The notes under the pieces are model-generated. The model was not told where the DNA came from, did no database searches, and worked only from the letters and a program-made list of their open reading frames with translations. The translations under genes and the position numbers were made by a program. Positions 8,639-17,365 of a stretch of 64,000 nucleotides of DNA are shown one piece after another; position 1 is the first letter of the stretch; every line of letters starts with the position of its first letter. Source of the DNA: Hyunsoonleella pacifica. Lineage in GTDB: Bacteria > Bacteroidota > Bacteroidia > Flavobacteriales > Flavobacteriaceae. The stretch is from contig NZ_SIRS01000008.1 in the NCBI RefSeq assembly GCF_004310335.1, positions 25,044-89,043 on the forward strand, written 5' to 3'.

Positions 8639-9793
8639 ATGAACTATTTCTCTTCAAATTTCAAGCTAGGCATATTAGGTGGTGGGCAACTTGGTAAAAT
8701 GTTATTATACAACACTAGAAAGTTTGATATTTACACCTCTGTGTTAGATGCTAGTGATAATGCCCCTTCTAAGATTGCTTGTGATGAATTTCATTTGGGC
8801 GATTTAATGGATTACGATACGGTATATAACTTTGGTAAAAACGTTGATGTTTTAACTATTGAAATTGAAAACGTTAATGTTGATGCTCTGGAAGCTTTAG
8901 AAAAAGAGGGCGTTAAAGTATATCCTGCATCAAAAACCCTGAGAACTATACAAAACAAGGCTACACAAAAATTATTTTATTTGGATAATGATTTGCCTAC
9001 CTCTCCTTTTACAAGGTTTGTCTATGTATCTGAAATTGAAGATGCGATAAGTAATGGCGGATTAAGTTTGCCTTTTGTATGGAAAGCGGCACAATTTGGA
9101 TATGATGGTAATGGTGTAAAAGTAGTAAGACAATTATCCGATTTGGAAAACCTACCAAAAGGAGAATGCATCGCCGAAGAATTAGTCCCTTTTAAAAACG
9201 AATTGGCTGTTATTGTAGCAAGAAATGCATCAGGAGAAATTAAAACATTTCCTGTAGTTGAAATGGAATTCCACCCTGAAGCTAACCAAGTGGAGTATGT
9301 TATTTGCCCTGCTAGAATACCTGATGATGTAGCTAAAAAAGCGAGACAGGTTGCCTTAGACGTTTCAAAAGCATTTAATCATGTAGGGTTGTTAGCTGTA
9401 GAAATGTTTCAAACGGAAAATGATACTATTTTAATTAACGAAGTAGCTCCAAGACCTCATAATTCTGGTCATCAAACCATAGAAGCCAGTTATACCTCTC
9501 AATTTGAACAACATTTACGCTCTATTTTAGATTTACCTTTAGGAAGAACCGATAGTAAAGTTGGTGGTGTTATGGTAAATTTAGTTGGTTCAGAGGGTCA
9601 CTCTGGAAATGTAGTGTATGAAAACATTGAAAATATACTTACCATGGACGGTGTTACGCCTCATATTTATGGTAAAAAACAAACACGCCCATTTAGAAAA
9701 ATGGGACATGTTACCATTGTTAATGAAGATTTAAACGAGGCAAGACGTATTGCAGAAGACGTAAAAAAATCAATAAAAGTAATAAGTGAATAA
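8639..9793 (+). CDS. purK: 5-(carboxyamino)imidazole ribonucleotide synthase
   Basis: The 384-residue product has the ATP-grasp architecture of PurK. It opens with the N-terminal loop LGILGGGQLGKML, has the nucleotide-binding segment FVWKAAQFGYDGNGV, and carries the INEVAPRPHNSGHQT motif that supplies metal and ATP ligands. It carboxylates AIR with bicarbonate and ATP to give N5-CAIR in de novo purine synthesis. The gene is immediately followed by purE, whose ATG begins one base after the purK stop codon, so the two form an operon for consecutive steps. Confidence 0.96.
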   Translation: MNYFSSNFKLGILGGGQLGKMLLYNTRKFDIYTSVLDASDNAPSKIACDEFHLGDLMDYDTVYNFGKNVDVLTIEIENVNVDALEALEKEGVKVYPASKTLRTIQNKATQKLFYLDNDLPTSPFTRFVYVSEIEDAISNGGLSLPFVWKAAQFGYDGNGVKVVRQLSDLENLPKGECIAEELVPFKNELAVIVARNASGEIKTFPVVEMEFHPEANQVEYVICPARIPDDVAKKARQVALDVSKAFNHVGLLAVEMFQTENDTILINEVAPRPHNSGHQTIEASYTSQFEQHLRSILDLPLGRTDSKVGGVMVNLVGSEGHSGNVVYENIENILTMDGVTPHIYGKKQTRPFRKMGHVTIVNEDLNEARRIAEDVKKSIKVISE

Positions 9794-9794
9794 T

Positions 9795-10277
9795 ATGAAA
9801 AAAGTGGGTGTAATAATGGGAAGTAAAAGTGATCTTCCTGTCATGCAAGATGCGATTGATATCTTAAAAGGTTTTGATATTGAAGTAGAAGTTGATATAG
9901 TATCGGCACATCGTACTCCAGAAAAGCTATTCGATTACGGAAAAAATGCGCACACTAGAGGTCTTGCTGTTGTTATTGCAGGAGCTGGCGGCGCGGCGCA
10001 TTTACCTGGCATGGTAGCATCTTTATCGCCACTTCCAGTAATAGGAGTTCCTGTAAAAAGCAGTAATTCTATTGATGGTTGGGACTCTGTACTATCTATT
10101 TTACAAATGCCAGGAGGAGTACCTGTAGCAACCGTAGCTTTAAATGGTGCTAAAAATGCAGGAATACTAGCTGCTCAAATCATTGGAGCTCATGACACTT
10201 GTGTTTTAGATAAAATAATAGCTTACAAAGAAGGCTTAAAGGTTAAGGTTAACCAATCTGCCAAAGACCTAAAATAG
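9795..10277 (+). CDS. purE: N5-carboxyaminoimidazole ribonucleotide mutase
   Basis: The 160-residue product has the class I PurE motifs GSKSDLPVM near the start, SAHRTPE in the middle, and AGGAAHLPGM. It moves the carboxyl group of N5-CAIR to give CAIR, the step after PurK. I start it at the ATG at 9795. A GTG at 9786 is in frame three codons earlier, but it would overlap purK and add only MNN. The pairing with purK is the usual bacterial arrangement. Confidence 0.95.
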   Translation: MKKVGVIMGSKSDLPVMQDAIDILKGFDIEVEVDIVSAHRTPEKLFDYGKNAHTRGLAVVIAGAGGAAHLPGMVASLSPLPVIGVPVKSSNSIDGWDSVLSILQMPGGVPVATVALNGAKNAGILAAQIIGAHDTCVLDKIIAYKEGLKVKVNQSAKDLK

Positions 10278-10278
10278 A

Positions 10279-10305
10279 GAAACCCCGATATAAAATCGAG
10301 GTTTC
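10279..10305 (+). terminator. Possible weak terminator after purE
   Basis: GAAACC and GGTTTC flank an inner CCGAT/ATCG pair around an AT loop, immediately after the purE stop. The T run is missing, so it may be a 3'-end stabilising hairpin. Confidence 0.4.
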
Positions 10306-10386
10306 ATTAGCTATTAACAATAATTCTTACGAGTTAAAAGTTAACTCCTCTGAAAAATCGAGGTAAAAGTATGAATTAATTATAGA

Positions 10387-10414
10387 TAATTTATTATGCA
10401 TGCATAATAAATTA
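10387..10414. promoter_or_regulatory. Perfect 28-bp palindrome upstream of the M3 peptidase gene
   Basis: The half site TAATTTATTATGCA is followed directly by its exact reverse complement, so the element has no loop. It ends 26 bases before the peptidase ATG, where an operator would lie. A loopless palindrome suits a dimeric DNA-binding protein better than an RNA hairpin. No adjacent regulator gene points to its owner. Confidence 0.5.
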
Positions 10415-10440
10415 CTGATTTTAACATTTTTTTATTAAAT

Positions 10441-12477
10441 ATGATTGAATACGCATCGACGAACGGTTTTAATACGCCATATAACACTGCTCCATTTTCT
10501 AAAATTAAAGATGAAGATTATCTTCCTGCTTTTAAAAAAGCCATTGCAGATGCCAAAGCTGAAATAGATAACATTGTAAATAATGAAGCTTTACCAAGTT
10601 TTGAGAATACTATTGAAGCTTTAGATTTTTCTGGAGAAAAACTAGATAGAATTTCAAGTATATTTTTTAATTTGAATTCTGCTGAAACCAATGAAAACAT
10701 TCAAAAAATAGCGCAAGAGGTTTCACCTTTACTCTCAGAGTTTAGTAACGATATTACCTTAAACGAAGATTTATTTAAACGTGTAAAAGCTGTTTACAAT
10801 TCTAAAAGTGATTTGGACTTAACTACAGAGCAACAAACACTTCTAGACAAAAAATATAAAAGCTTTTCAAGAAACGGCGCTAACCTCTCTAAAGATAAAA
10901 AAGAAGAACTACGCGATATTGGTAAGCAACTAAGCAAGCTAAAATTAAAATTTGGAGAAAATATACTAGCCGAAACCAATACTTTTGAAATGCTAATAAC
11001 TGATGAAGCAGATTTGTCTGGGTTGCCCGATGGCGCCAAAGAAGCTGCAAAACAGTTGGCAGAATCTAAAAATAAAGAAGGCTGGCTATTTACTTTAGAC
11101 TACCCGAGTTACATCCCCTTTGTTACTTATGCTGATAACAGGGCTTTACGTAAAAAAATAGCATTAGTTGCCGGATCTAAAGGATTTAAAAATAATGATC
11201 TTGACAACCAGAGTATTGTTTTAGATATCGTAAAACTAAGACACAAGCGGGCTAATCTGTTAGACTATAAAACACACGCGCATTTTGTACTAGAAGAGCG
11301 TATGGCAGAAACACCCGAAAATGTTCAGAAATTTTTAAATGAGTTACTAGAAAAAGCAAAACCCGCTGCTGAGCGCGAATTTGCAAGTCTTGAGAATTTT
11401 GCTAAAGATTTAGATGGTATCGATCAACTCCAAAAATGGGATGGGGCTTACTATGCTGAAAAATTAAAACAAAAGTTATTTAGTCTGGATGATGAAAAAT
11501 TAAAGCCATACTTTAAACTAGAAAACGTTATTAATGGTTCCTTCAAAATAGCTAAAAAGTTATTCGATTTACATTTTGAGGAAATTGACACCATTGATAA
11601 ATATCACGAAGATGTTTTAACCTATAAAGTAACTGATAGCAAAGGTAATTTTATAGCTATATTTTATGCAGATTATTTTCCAAGACCAGGGAAACGTAAT
11701 GGTGCGTGGATGACGGTTTATAAACCACAATACATAAAAAACGGAGAAAATAGCAGACCACACATTTCTATAGTTTGTAACTTCACGAAACCAACCAAAA
11801 CCAAACCTTCATTATTAACATTTAACGAAGTTACTACCTTATTTCATGAGTTTGGACATGCACTACATGGCATGCTGGCAAACACCACCTACCCAAGTTT
11901 ATCAGGTACCAGTGTGTTTTGGGATTTTGTAGAATTACCAAGTCAAGTTATGGAAAACTGGTGTTATGAAAAAGAGGCTCTTGAATTATTTGCAACACAT
12001 TATGAAACTGGAGCATTGATTCCGATGGATTTAGTTGAAAAAATTAAAGCGTCAGCAACATTCCATGAAGGCATGCAAACCCTGCGCCAACTAAGCTTTG
12101 GATTATTGGATATGAGTTGGCACGGACAAGACCCTACAGGTATCACAAATGTTAAAGCACATGAAAGTGATGCCTTTAAAAATACTAAACTCTATCCTGA
12201 TGTTGAAGAAAATTGTATGAGTACCGCTTTTGCCCATATCTTTCAAGGAGGTTATTCTTCTGGATATTACAGTTATAAATGGGCAGAAGTTTTAGATGCC
12301 GATGCATTTGAATATTTTAAAGAGGAAGGTATTTTTAATAAGGTGGTTGCAGATAAATTTAATGATAATGTACTTTCTAAAGGGGGAACAGAAAACCCAA
12401 TGACACTTTATAAACGTTTTAGAGGGCAAGAGCCAAAACCAGAGGCTTTATTAAAACGTGCGGGGTTGTTGAAATAA
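10441..12477 (+). CDS. M3-family metallopeptidase (peptidyl-dipeptidase Dcp/oligopeptidase A type)
   Basis: The 678-residue length and pattern fit the M3A thimet-oligopeptidase family. The zinc motif is His469-Glu-Phe-Gly-His473, and the downstream conserved WDFVELPSQVMENW segment supplies the third ligand region; SGYYSYKWAEVLDAD near the C-terminus is also typical. There is no signal peptide in the chosen start, so the enzyme is probably cytoplasmic or exported by an unrecognised route. It cleaves short peptides, releasing dipeptides or fragments for amino-acid recycling. A perfect 28-bp palindrome lies just upstream and may control it. Confidence 0.93.
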   Translation: MIEYASTNGFNTPYNTAPFSKIKDEDYLPAFKKAIADAKAEIDNIVNNEALPSFENTIEALDFSGEKLDRISSIFFNLNSAETNENIQKIAQEVSPLLSEFSNDITLNEDLFKRVKAVYNSKSDLDLTTEQQTLLDKKYKSFSRNGANLSKDKKEELRDIGKQLSKLKLKFGENILAETNTFEMLITDEADLSGLPDGAKEAAKQLAESKNKEGWLFTLDYPSYIPFVTYADNRALRKKIALVAGSKGFKNNDLDNQSIVLDIVKLRHKRANLLDYKTHAHFVLEERMAETPENVQKFLNELLEKAKPAAEREFASLENFAKDLDGIDQLQKWDGAYYAEKLKQKLFSLDDEKLKPYFKLENVINGSFKIAKKLFDLHFEEIDTIDKYHEDVLTYKVTDSKGNFIAIFYADYFPRPGKRNGAWMTVYKPQYIKNGENSRPHISIVCNFTKPTKTKPSLLTFNEVTTLFHEFGHALHGMLANTTYPSLSGTSVFWDFVELPSQVMENWCYEKEALELFATHYETGALIPMDLVEKIKASATFHEGMQTLRQLSFGLLDMSWHGQDPTGITNVKAHESDAFKNTKLYPDVEENCMSTAFAHIFQGGYSSGYYSYKWAEVLDADAFEYFKEEGIFNKVVADKFNDNVLSKGGTENPMTLYKRFRGQEPKPEALLKRAGLLK

Positions 12478-12505
12478 TAAATAATTTTCTTACTTTGTTC
12501 GTACA

Positions 12506-14557
12506 ATGTATAAAAAAATATTTTTTCTAGCTTTATTATGTTTGCTCTGGCCTAGTTTTTCAATAGCTCAAAACTCAGACTCTCATACAAAAAATAAAAT
12601 ATTTAAAAATAAAAACCTCTACTCAGGTAAAAGAAATATTTATTCATCAAGTAAAAAAGGTAATACACCTGTGTATTCATTTTGTAGTGATAATGGCTTC
12701 GTAAATATTGAAATTAATAAGATTAGAGTTGATATTATAAACTCTTATGTTTTAGAGGATGATACTGAGAGTATAATTATTGGAACATCTTCTGGCAAAC
12801 TTTTAAAAATAAGTAATTTCTCTTTCGGAAAGCCCTCCATTGAAGTTCTATGCGATTTTAATAAAGGGCTAACAGATGTAGCTGTAGATAAACACAAAAA
12901 CTACTATGGTGTGTTTTTCGATAAAATTTTTAGTATTAGAACTAGTTCCTGTACAACTATGGATTTACCCATAAACATCTTAGATAACGGTAATTTAAAC
13001 TCTTTATCATTCGACAAGAAAGGAAACTTATATTTTGGCTATGGAAATAACTCCATTGTACAAGCATATAATCCAAATAAAATTCCTAAAAGTTATGTTT
13101 GGCATGATTTTCAAGTTGGAAGTGCAGGAGGAGACTTTGTACAAATAAATGATAAAATATATATTTCTTGGATAAATTCTGGATTTAAATTATATGAAGT
13201 AACCATAGATGAAAATAATGATTATGTATCTTATACAACACTAGATTTTATACCTGAAGAAACTTATGGTTTAGCTGCAGAACTTGGGATATTATATGGC
13301 ATAACACCAGGTTACATCTACGAAATAGATTTAAATAACTCTACCACAATTCCTATATTAAACAATATTTTCCCTCATGGCAATTGGTGGGGAGGAGCAG
13401 GCTTGCACGAGGCTATTCGTTTCAATGTGAATTTTTATGAAAATATATCTGATGCAGAAAATGAAGATAAAAGTTTACCAGACAACTGGGTAAATACTGA
13501 AAAAGGTGGTCAAAAAATTTATTCAAGGATAAACGATCTTGAAAACAACACCTATAAAATTGTAGAAATAATTTTAACTATAAATTCTATCCCAGAAACA
13601 AACGCTATAGTTTCCCATAAAACTTGCTCTATTTATAATGATTCTTTCAACCTACTCGAATTTGATACTATTCTGGTTGATAACTTAACGAATTTAACAA
13701 TTACATACCACAGTTCCCTAGCTAATGCAGAAGAGAATATTAAGAGCCTAGACAAAAGTAATATAAAATATACAGATACAAATAATGGTAACTTGTATGC
13801 TAGGGTTAAAAATAACATTACAGAATGTTATAAAACGCATGAATTCAAAATTAATCTAGGTAGAAAACCCATAGTAAATATAGACGATCAGGTAATATGT
13901 AACGATAATACTTCTGTTATAATTAATGCCAGTACTGGATATAATTCAGATAGGTATTTATGGTCAACAACACAAACTTCTCCTTCTATAGAAATTAGCG
14001 ATACAGGAGAATACTGGCTTCAAGTTACCTCAAATACTGATTGCACAAGTACTTCTTACTTTAATGTCTCTAAATCTGAATCGGCCGAAATAACTTCAAT
14101 AGACATCAAAAATTTTACAGACCCTAATAGCGTTACTGTAAATTTTACTGGAACAAGTGATTATTTATTTCAATTAGATGACAACTTACCTCAATCTTCT
14201 AATACGTTTAACCCTATTGGAATTGGACAACACACCATTAATATTATAGACACAAATGGTTGTGAAACTATAACACGAGAAATAACTGTAATTGATTTTC
14301 CTAAGTTTTTTTCTCCTAACAATGATGGTTTTTTCGATACATGGCACTTAACTGGTACTGATAAATTTACAGATGTTACCATACAAATCTTTGATAGATA
14401 TGGTAAATTATTAAAAACACTATCAAAACTTTCTCCAGGTTGGGATGGTACTTTCAATGGAGAGCTAATGCAAGTATCAGATTATTGGTTTATAGCTAAC
14501 ATTGTTGATGAAGACAGTTCATTTAAAGCGATGGGGCACTTTACCTTAAAACAATAA
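12506..14557 (+). CDS. Type IX-secreted protein with gliding-associated (type B) C-terminal domain
   Basis: The 683-residue protein starts with a signal peptide (LLCLLWPSFSIAQN). Residues about 60-310 are repeat-like and may form a beta-propeller (short stretches such as IIGTSSGKLLKISN and YGITPGYIYEIDL). The middle has Ig-like beta segments, with a motif SYNPSIEISDTGEYW-like region near residues 490-510. The last about 85 residues are a type B sorting domain: FPKFFSPNNDGFFDTW, then IFDRYGKLLKTL, PGWDGTFNG and a terminal GHFTLKQ. This marks it as cargo of the PorU/PorV system. Its ligand or activity is unknown. The stop codon overlaps the operator of the next gene. Confidence 0.85.
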   Translation: MYKKIFFLALLCLLWPSFSIAQNSDSHTKNKIFKNKNLYSGKRNIYSSSKKGNTPVYSFCSDNGFVNIEINKIRVDIINSYVLEDDTESIIIGTSSGKLLKISNFSFGKPSIEVLCDFNKGLTDVAVDKHKNYYGVFFDKIFSIRTSSCTTMDLPINILDNGNLNSLSFDKKGNLYFGYGNNSIVQAYNPNKIPKSYVWHDFQVGSAGGDFVQINDKIYISWINSGFKLYEVTIDENNDYVSYTTLDFIPEETYGLAAELGILYGITPGYIYEIDLNNSTTIPILNNIFPHGNWWGGAGLHEAIRFNVNFYENISDAENEDKSLPDNWVNTEKGGQKIYSRINDLENNTYKIVEIILTINSIPETNAIVSHKTCSIYNDSFNLLEFDTILVDNLTNLTITYHSSLANAEENIKSLDKSNIKYTDTNNGNLYARVKNNITECYKTHEFKINLGRKPIVNIDDQVICNDNTSVIINASTGYNSDRYLWSTTQTSPSIEISDTGEYWLQVTSNTDCTSTSYFNVSKSESAEITSIDIKNFTDPNSVTVNFTGTSDYLFQLDDNLPQSSNTFNPIGIGQHTINIIDTNGCETITREITVIDFPKFFSPNNDGFFDTWHLTGTDKFTDVTIQIFDRYGKLLKTLSKLSPGWDGTFNGELMQVSDYWFIANIVDEDSSFKAMGHFTLKQ

Positions 14558-14581
14558 ACTTTCAATAATTATTGAAAGTTT
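14556..14581. promoter_or_regulatory. Perfect 26-bp palindromic operator at the gbsR-like promoter
   Basis: AAACTTTCAA, a 6-base AT centre, and TTGAAAGTTT form a perfect palindrome. It overlaps the -33 TTG of the promoter and the stop codon of the previous gene. The same 10-base arms recur at 15142-15167 before the following operon. The position implies autorepression by the adjacent MarR/GbsR-type protein. Confidence 0.75.
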
Positions 14582-14601
14582 AGAAATTATTTGTATCTTT
14601 G
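14572..14601 (+). promoter_or_regulatory. Bacteroidota-type promoter for the gbsR-like gene
   Basis: TTG at 14572-14574, a 19-base spacer, and TATCTTTG at 14594-14601 match the TTG-N19-TAnnTTTG consensus exactly. The -33 element lies inside the right arm of the palindrome. The expected start of transcription is about 20 bases before the GTG. Confidence 0.75.
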
Positions 14602-14625
14602 TAACAGAATTTAAAATTACAGATT

Positions 14626-15129
14626 GTGGAATATCAAGAAGCCAAAGAAAAATTTATTAGTACCTGGGGAAGTTTAGGATCTATGTGGGGTATCAATAAA
14701 GCTATGGCACAAATTCAATCATTGTTATTCATTTCTACAAAACCATTATCCATGGAAGAGATCATGGAGGAACTTAAAATTTCTCGTGGTAACACTAGCA
14801 TGAATCTCCGCCAATTAATGGATTGGGGTATTGTTTCCAAAGAATTAGTTCCAGGAGAACGAAAAGAATTCTTTACTACTGAAAAAGATGTACAAGAACT
14901 AGCGAGGCATATTGCAAAAGAACGTAGCCGTAGAGAAATAAAACCAGTGATAAAAGTTTTAAAAGAAGTTAGCTCCATTAAAGACGATGGTACTGCAAAA
15001 ACAAAAGAATTAATTAAACAAACAAAGGCTTTACATGATTTAGCTGATACCGCTGATTCCCTATTAAACAAAATAGCAAACCAAGAACAAAACTGGATTA
15101 CTAAATCATTAATGAAATTATTTAAATAA
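14626..15129 (+). CDS. GbsR/MarR-family winged-helix transcriptional regulator
   Basis: The 167-residue product opens MEYQEAKEKFISTWGSLG and has a winged helix-turn-helix at about residues 20-90 (MAQIQSLLFISTKPLSMEEI, then ISRGNTSMNLRQLMDWG). A helical dimerisation tail follows. This is the GbsR-like branch of the MarR superfamily, common in Bacteroidota. I take GTG at 14626 as the start because no in-frame ATG precedes the first helix. Palindromes with identical 10-base arms lie at its own promoter and just after its stop, so it probably represses itself and the downstream operon. The inducing ligand is unknown. Confidence 0.88.
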   Translation: MEYQEAKEKFISTWGSLGSMWGINKAMAQIQSLLFISTKPLSMEEIMEELKISRGNTSMNLRQLMDWGIVSKELVPGERKEFFTTEKDVQELARHIAKERSRREIKPVIKVLKEVSSIKDDGTAKTKELIKQTKALHDLADTADSLLNKIANQEQNWITKSLMKLFK

Positions 15130-15141
15130 AAAATTTGAATT

Positions 15142-15167
15142 AAACTTTCAATATTTTTTGAAAGTTT
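15142..15167. promoter_or_regulatory. Second copy of the palindromic operator, before the membrane/DUF2071 operon
   Basis: The arms AAACTTTCAA and TTGAAAGTTT are identical to those at 14556-14581; only the 6-base centre differs (TATTTT). The element ends 14 bases before the ATG of the next gene. No clear TAnnTTTG lies between them at the right spacing, so it may act by blocking read-through or translation-proximal transcription, or cover an atypical promoter. Confidence 0.7.
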
Positions 15168-15181
15168 TAAAAAATGAAAAA

Positions 15182-15517
15182 ATGAAAAATCTCTTTTACC
15201 TCAATTTAATCTGCCTGTTTTTAGTGATAGGATTTTATTTTGTATTACCTATATATGGTGCTTTAGCACAAATCCCTTTGGGAATAATACAAATAGTATT
15301 CGCTATACTTCTTTATCAAGATTCAAAGGAGCTATCTCCAAAAAACAAAAAACTATTAAACTCCTATTTATTCATTTTACCCACTTGGTTCCTATTTTAT
15401 TTATTAAACAGTTATTTACTAAATCTCGCTTGGGTCTCACTAACATTTCTATTTATTGTTCCCATGCTGATTGCAGTATATTTTGTCATTCTTACTTACA
15501 AATTTCAAAATGAATAA
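15182..15517 (+). CDS. Small membrane protein of unknown function, first gene of the operator-linked run
   Basis: The 111-residue product has four predicted transmembrane segments (about residues 5-25, 29-45, 62-80, 83-104) and a basic loop after the second. I start it at the ATG at 15182 because an upstream TTG at 15158 lies inside the palindromic operator. No family is recognised with confidence. Its stop overlaps the next start (ATGAATAA), so it is coupled to the DoxX-like gene. The context suggests a membrane role regulated by the GbsR-like protein. Confidence 0.7.
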   Translation: MKNLFYLNLICLFLVIGFYFVLPIYGALAQIPLGIIQIVFAILLYQDSKELSPKNKKLLNSYLFILPTWFLFYLLNSYLLNLAWVSLTFLFIVPMLIAVYFVILTYKFQNE

Positions 15518-15905
15518 AAACAACATATTACACTATATAATATTTTCAGTGTGGTTAATTAACGGTTTATTCTGTAAAGTTTTAAACCTTACTCCAAGAC
15601 ATCAGGATATAGTTGCAGAAATAACACATTTTGAGTTCTCTAAAGAACTAACTATAACAATTGGTATTCTTGAAATACTAATGTCTCTTTGGATTCTAAG
15701 TAAGATTAAGCCAAAGTTAAATGCCATAATGCAAATCATAATTATCGCAGTAATGAATATTCTTGAATATATTCTTGTTCCCCAATTATTACTTTGGGGT
15801 AGATTCAACATCATTTTTGCATTATTATTAATTATAGCTATTTACGTTGAAACTTTTCACTTAAACAAATTATCTCAAACCAAATCCTATGCTTTCAAAT
15901 CTTAA
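15510..15905 (+). CDS. DoxX-like integral membrane protein
   Basis: The 131-residue product starts at the ATG at 15510, eight bases inside the previous gene. It has four hydrophobic helices with TPRHQDIVAEI after the first and the motif GILEILMSLWILS in the second, which is the pattern of the DoxX-like (SURF4-related) families. Function is unknown. Its 3' end overlaps the start of the DUF2071 gene at 15889, so translation is probably coupled. It belongs to the operator-linked run at 15.2-18.5 kb. Confidence 0.75.
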   Translation: MNKNNILHYIIFSVWLINGLFCKVLNLTPRHQDIVAEITHFEFSKELTITIGILEILMSLWILSKIKPKLNAIMQIIIIAVMNILEYILVPQLLLWGRFNIIFALLLIIAIYVETFHLNKLSQTKSYAFKS

Positions 15906-16614
15906 AAATCATCCATTTGCAGTAGAGGCATATTTTGAAAGTTCTCTAGTTTTAACGTTTGCTTTCCCAAAAGATGAGCTAGAGCATTTAATCCCTGAAT
16001 GCTTAGAACTAGATACATTCAAAAATAAATGGGCTTTTATAGCAGTAGCTATGGTACAGACCAAAGATTTAAGACCTAAAGGTTTTCCCAAATTTATTGG
16101 GAACGATTTCTTTTTAATTGGGTATCGTATTTTTGTTCGTTACAAAACCAGTGAAGGAAAACGCCTTAGAGGATTATATATTTTGAAATCTGAAACAGAT
16201 AAAAAAAGAATGGCTTTTGTGGGTAATATCTTTACACATTACAATTACTCCTCTACTGATATTAATTTTAGTGATGAAGATGTAACTTCAAATAAATCAA
16301 AATTCAAAATACGTTTTAACTTAGAAGAACAAGAAGATCCTTTACCTACAAAATCCCCGTTTTCAAATTGGAAAGAAGCAAGACGTTTTGCGGGACCACT
16401 GCCTTTTACTTTTACTTACAATAATATCTCAAAAGAGGTTTTAATTATTGAAGGCGTTAGACAAAACTGGAAGCCTTCTCCTATCAAAATAGAAGACTAC
16501 AATATTAACTTCCTGAACAACCTAAACTTAAAAGGTATTGTTTTGGCAAATGCATTTATTATTAATAAAATTCCATATCACTGGAAAAAAGGAAAAATTG
16601 ACTTATGGAACTAA
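15889..16614 (+). CDS. DUF2071 (YqjF-like) protein, copy 1
   Basis: This 241-residue soluble protein opens with NLKNHPFAVEAYFESSLVLTF and has the LEHLIPECLELDTF segment followed by FLIGYRIFVRYKT, the pattern of DUF2071. The family shares the acetoacetate-decarboxylase-like fold, but no catalytic Lys or activity has been assigned that I can map here. A second, very different DUF2071 protein is encoded at 17769-18479. The gene overlaps both neighbours (17 bases with the DoxX-like gene and 10 bases with the methyltransferase gene), so it is firmly part of the operon. Confidence 0.78.
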   Translation: MLSNLKNHPFAVEAYFESSLVLTFAFPKDELEHLIPECLELDTFKNKWAFIAVAMVQTKDLRPKGFPKFIGNDFFLIGYRIFVRYKTSEGKRLRGLYILKSETDKKRMAFVGNIFTHYNYSSTDINFSDEDVTSNKSKFKIRFNLEEQEDPLPTKSPFSNWKEARRFAGPLPFTFTYNNISKEVLIIEGVRQNWKPSPIKIEDYNINFLNNLNLKGIVLANAFIINKIPYHWKKGKIDLWN

Positions 16615-17354
16615 AACGAAAACCATTTCAAGGTGTGCTTAATATTTTAAGCTTTAATAGGCATTTCTATGTGATAGGCTTAATCGCTCTGATATTAATT
16701 TTTACAAGTAAACTTATAATTAATTGGAATACGATACTATTCTATATTGTTATTACAGCTGTTATATATGGTTTAGTAATGCCATTGATAATATCCGCAT
16801 TCGTATATGACTTTTCAGGGTACTATGATTTTAAGTGGTTGGAGAAATTAGACATTCCTAGTTCAAAAAACAACCACATTGTAAATATTAATGCTGGATT
16901 TGATGAGACAAGTTATATTTTGAAGCATAAGTTACCTAACTCGACCCTTGAGGTTTTCGACTTTTATAATCCTGAAAGGCATACAGAAGCTGCCATAATC
17001 AGAGCTAGAAAAGTAAGTTTACTTTATCCAAATACTAAACAAATTGACACCAATAAAATTCCTTTGAAGGATAAATCAGTTGATGTTGTTTTTTTACTAT
17101 CTGCCGCTCATGAAATACGTTCTAATACAGAAAAGATTCAATTCTTAAAAGAATGTAAACGTATCTGTAAAACCAAAGGAAAAGTAATATTAGTTGAACA
17201 CCTAAGAGACGTACAAAATTTCTTTGCGTTTTCTGTAGGATTTACGCATTTCTTTTCAAAAAAAACATGGACAAAGGTATTTAAAGAGGCTGGTTTTAAT
17301 TCATTTACAGAAGATAAGTTTACGCCTTTTATGTCTGTTTTCAAATTCTATTAA
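16605..17354 (+). CDS. Membrane-tethered class I SAM-dependent methyltransferase
   Basis: Of the 249 residues, about 22-80 hold two transmembrane segments (YVIGLIALILIFTSKLII and ILFYIVITAVIYGLVM). The rest looks like a class I methyltransferase: a nucleotide-binding strand and loop at VNINAGFDETSYIL, an acidic end of strand 2 at LEVFDFYNP, DKSVDVVFLLSAAHEI for strand 4 and KGKVILVEHLRD for strand 5. The Gly-rich loop is shorter than usual, so cofactor binding should be treated as likely, not certain. The N-terminal anchor suggests a lipid or membrane substrate, for example a quinone or polar lipid. It overlaps the upstream DUF2071 gene. Confidence 0.75.
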   Translation: MELKRKPFQGVLNILSFNRHFYVIGLIALILIFTSKLIINWNTILFYIVITAVIYGLVMPLIISAFVYDFSGYYDFKWLEKLDIPSSKNNHIVNINAGFDETSYILKHKLPNSTLEVFDFYNPERHTEAAIIRARKVSLLYPNTKQIDTNKIPLKDKSVDVVFLLSAAHEIRSNTEKIQFLKECKRICKTKGKVILVEHLRDVQNFFAFSVGFTHFFSKKTWTKVFKEAGFNSFTEDKFTPFMSVFKFY

Positions 17355-17365
17355 AACATTTAGTT

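Noticed and set aside
9786..9794. GTG start for purE nine bases earlier
   Set aside because: It would overlap the purK stop and add only three residues not typical of PurE. The ATG at 9795 directly precedes the conserved KVGVIMGS.
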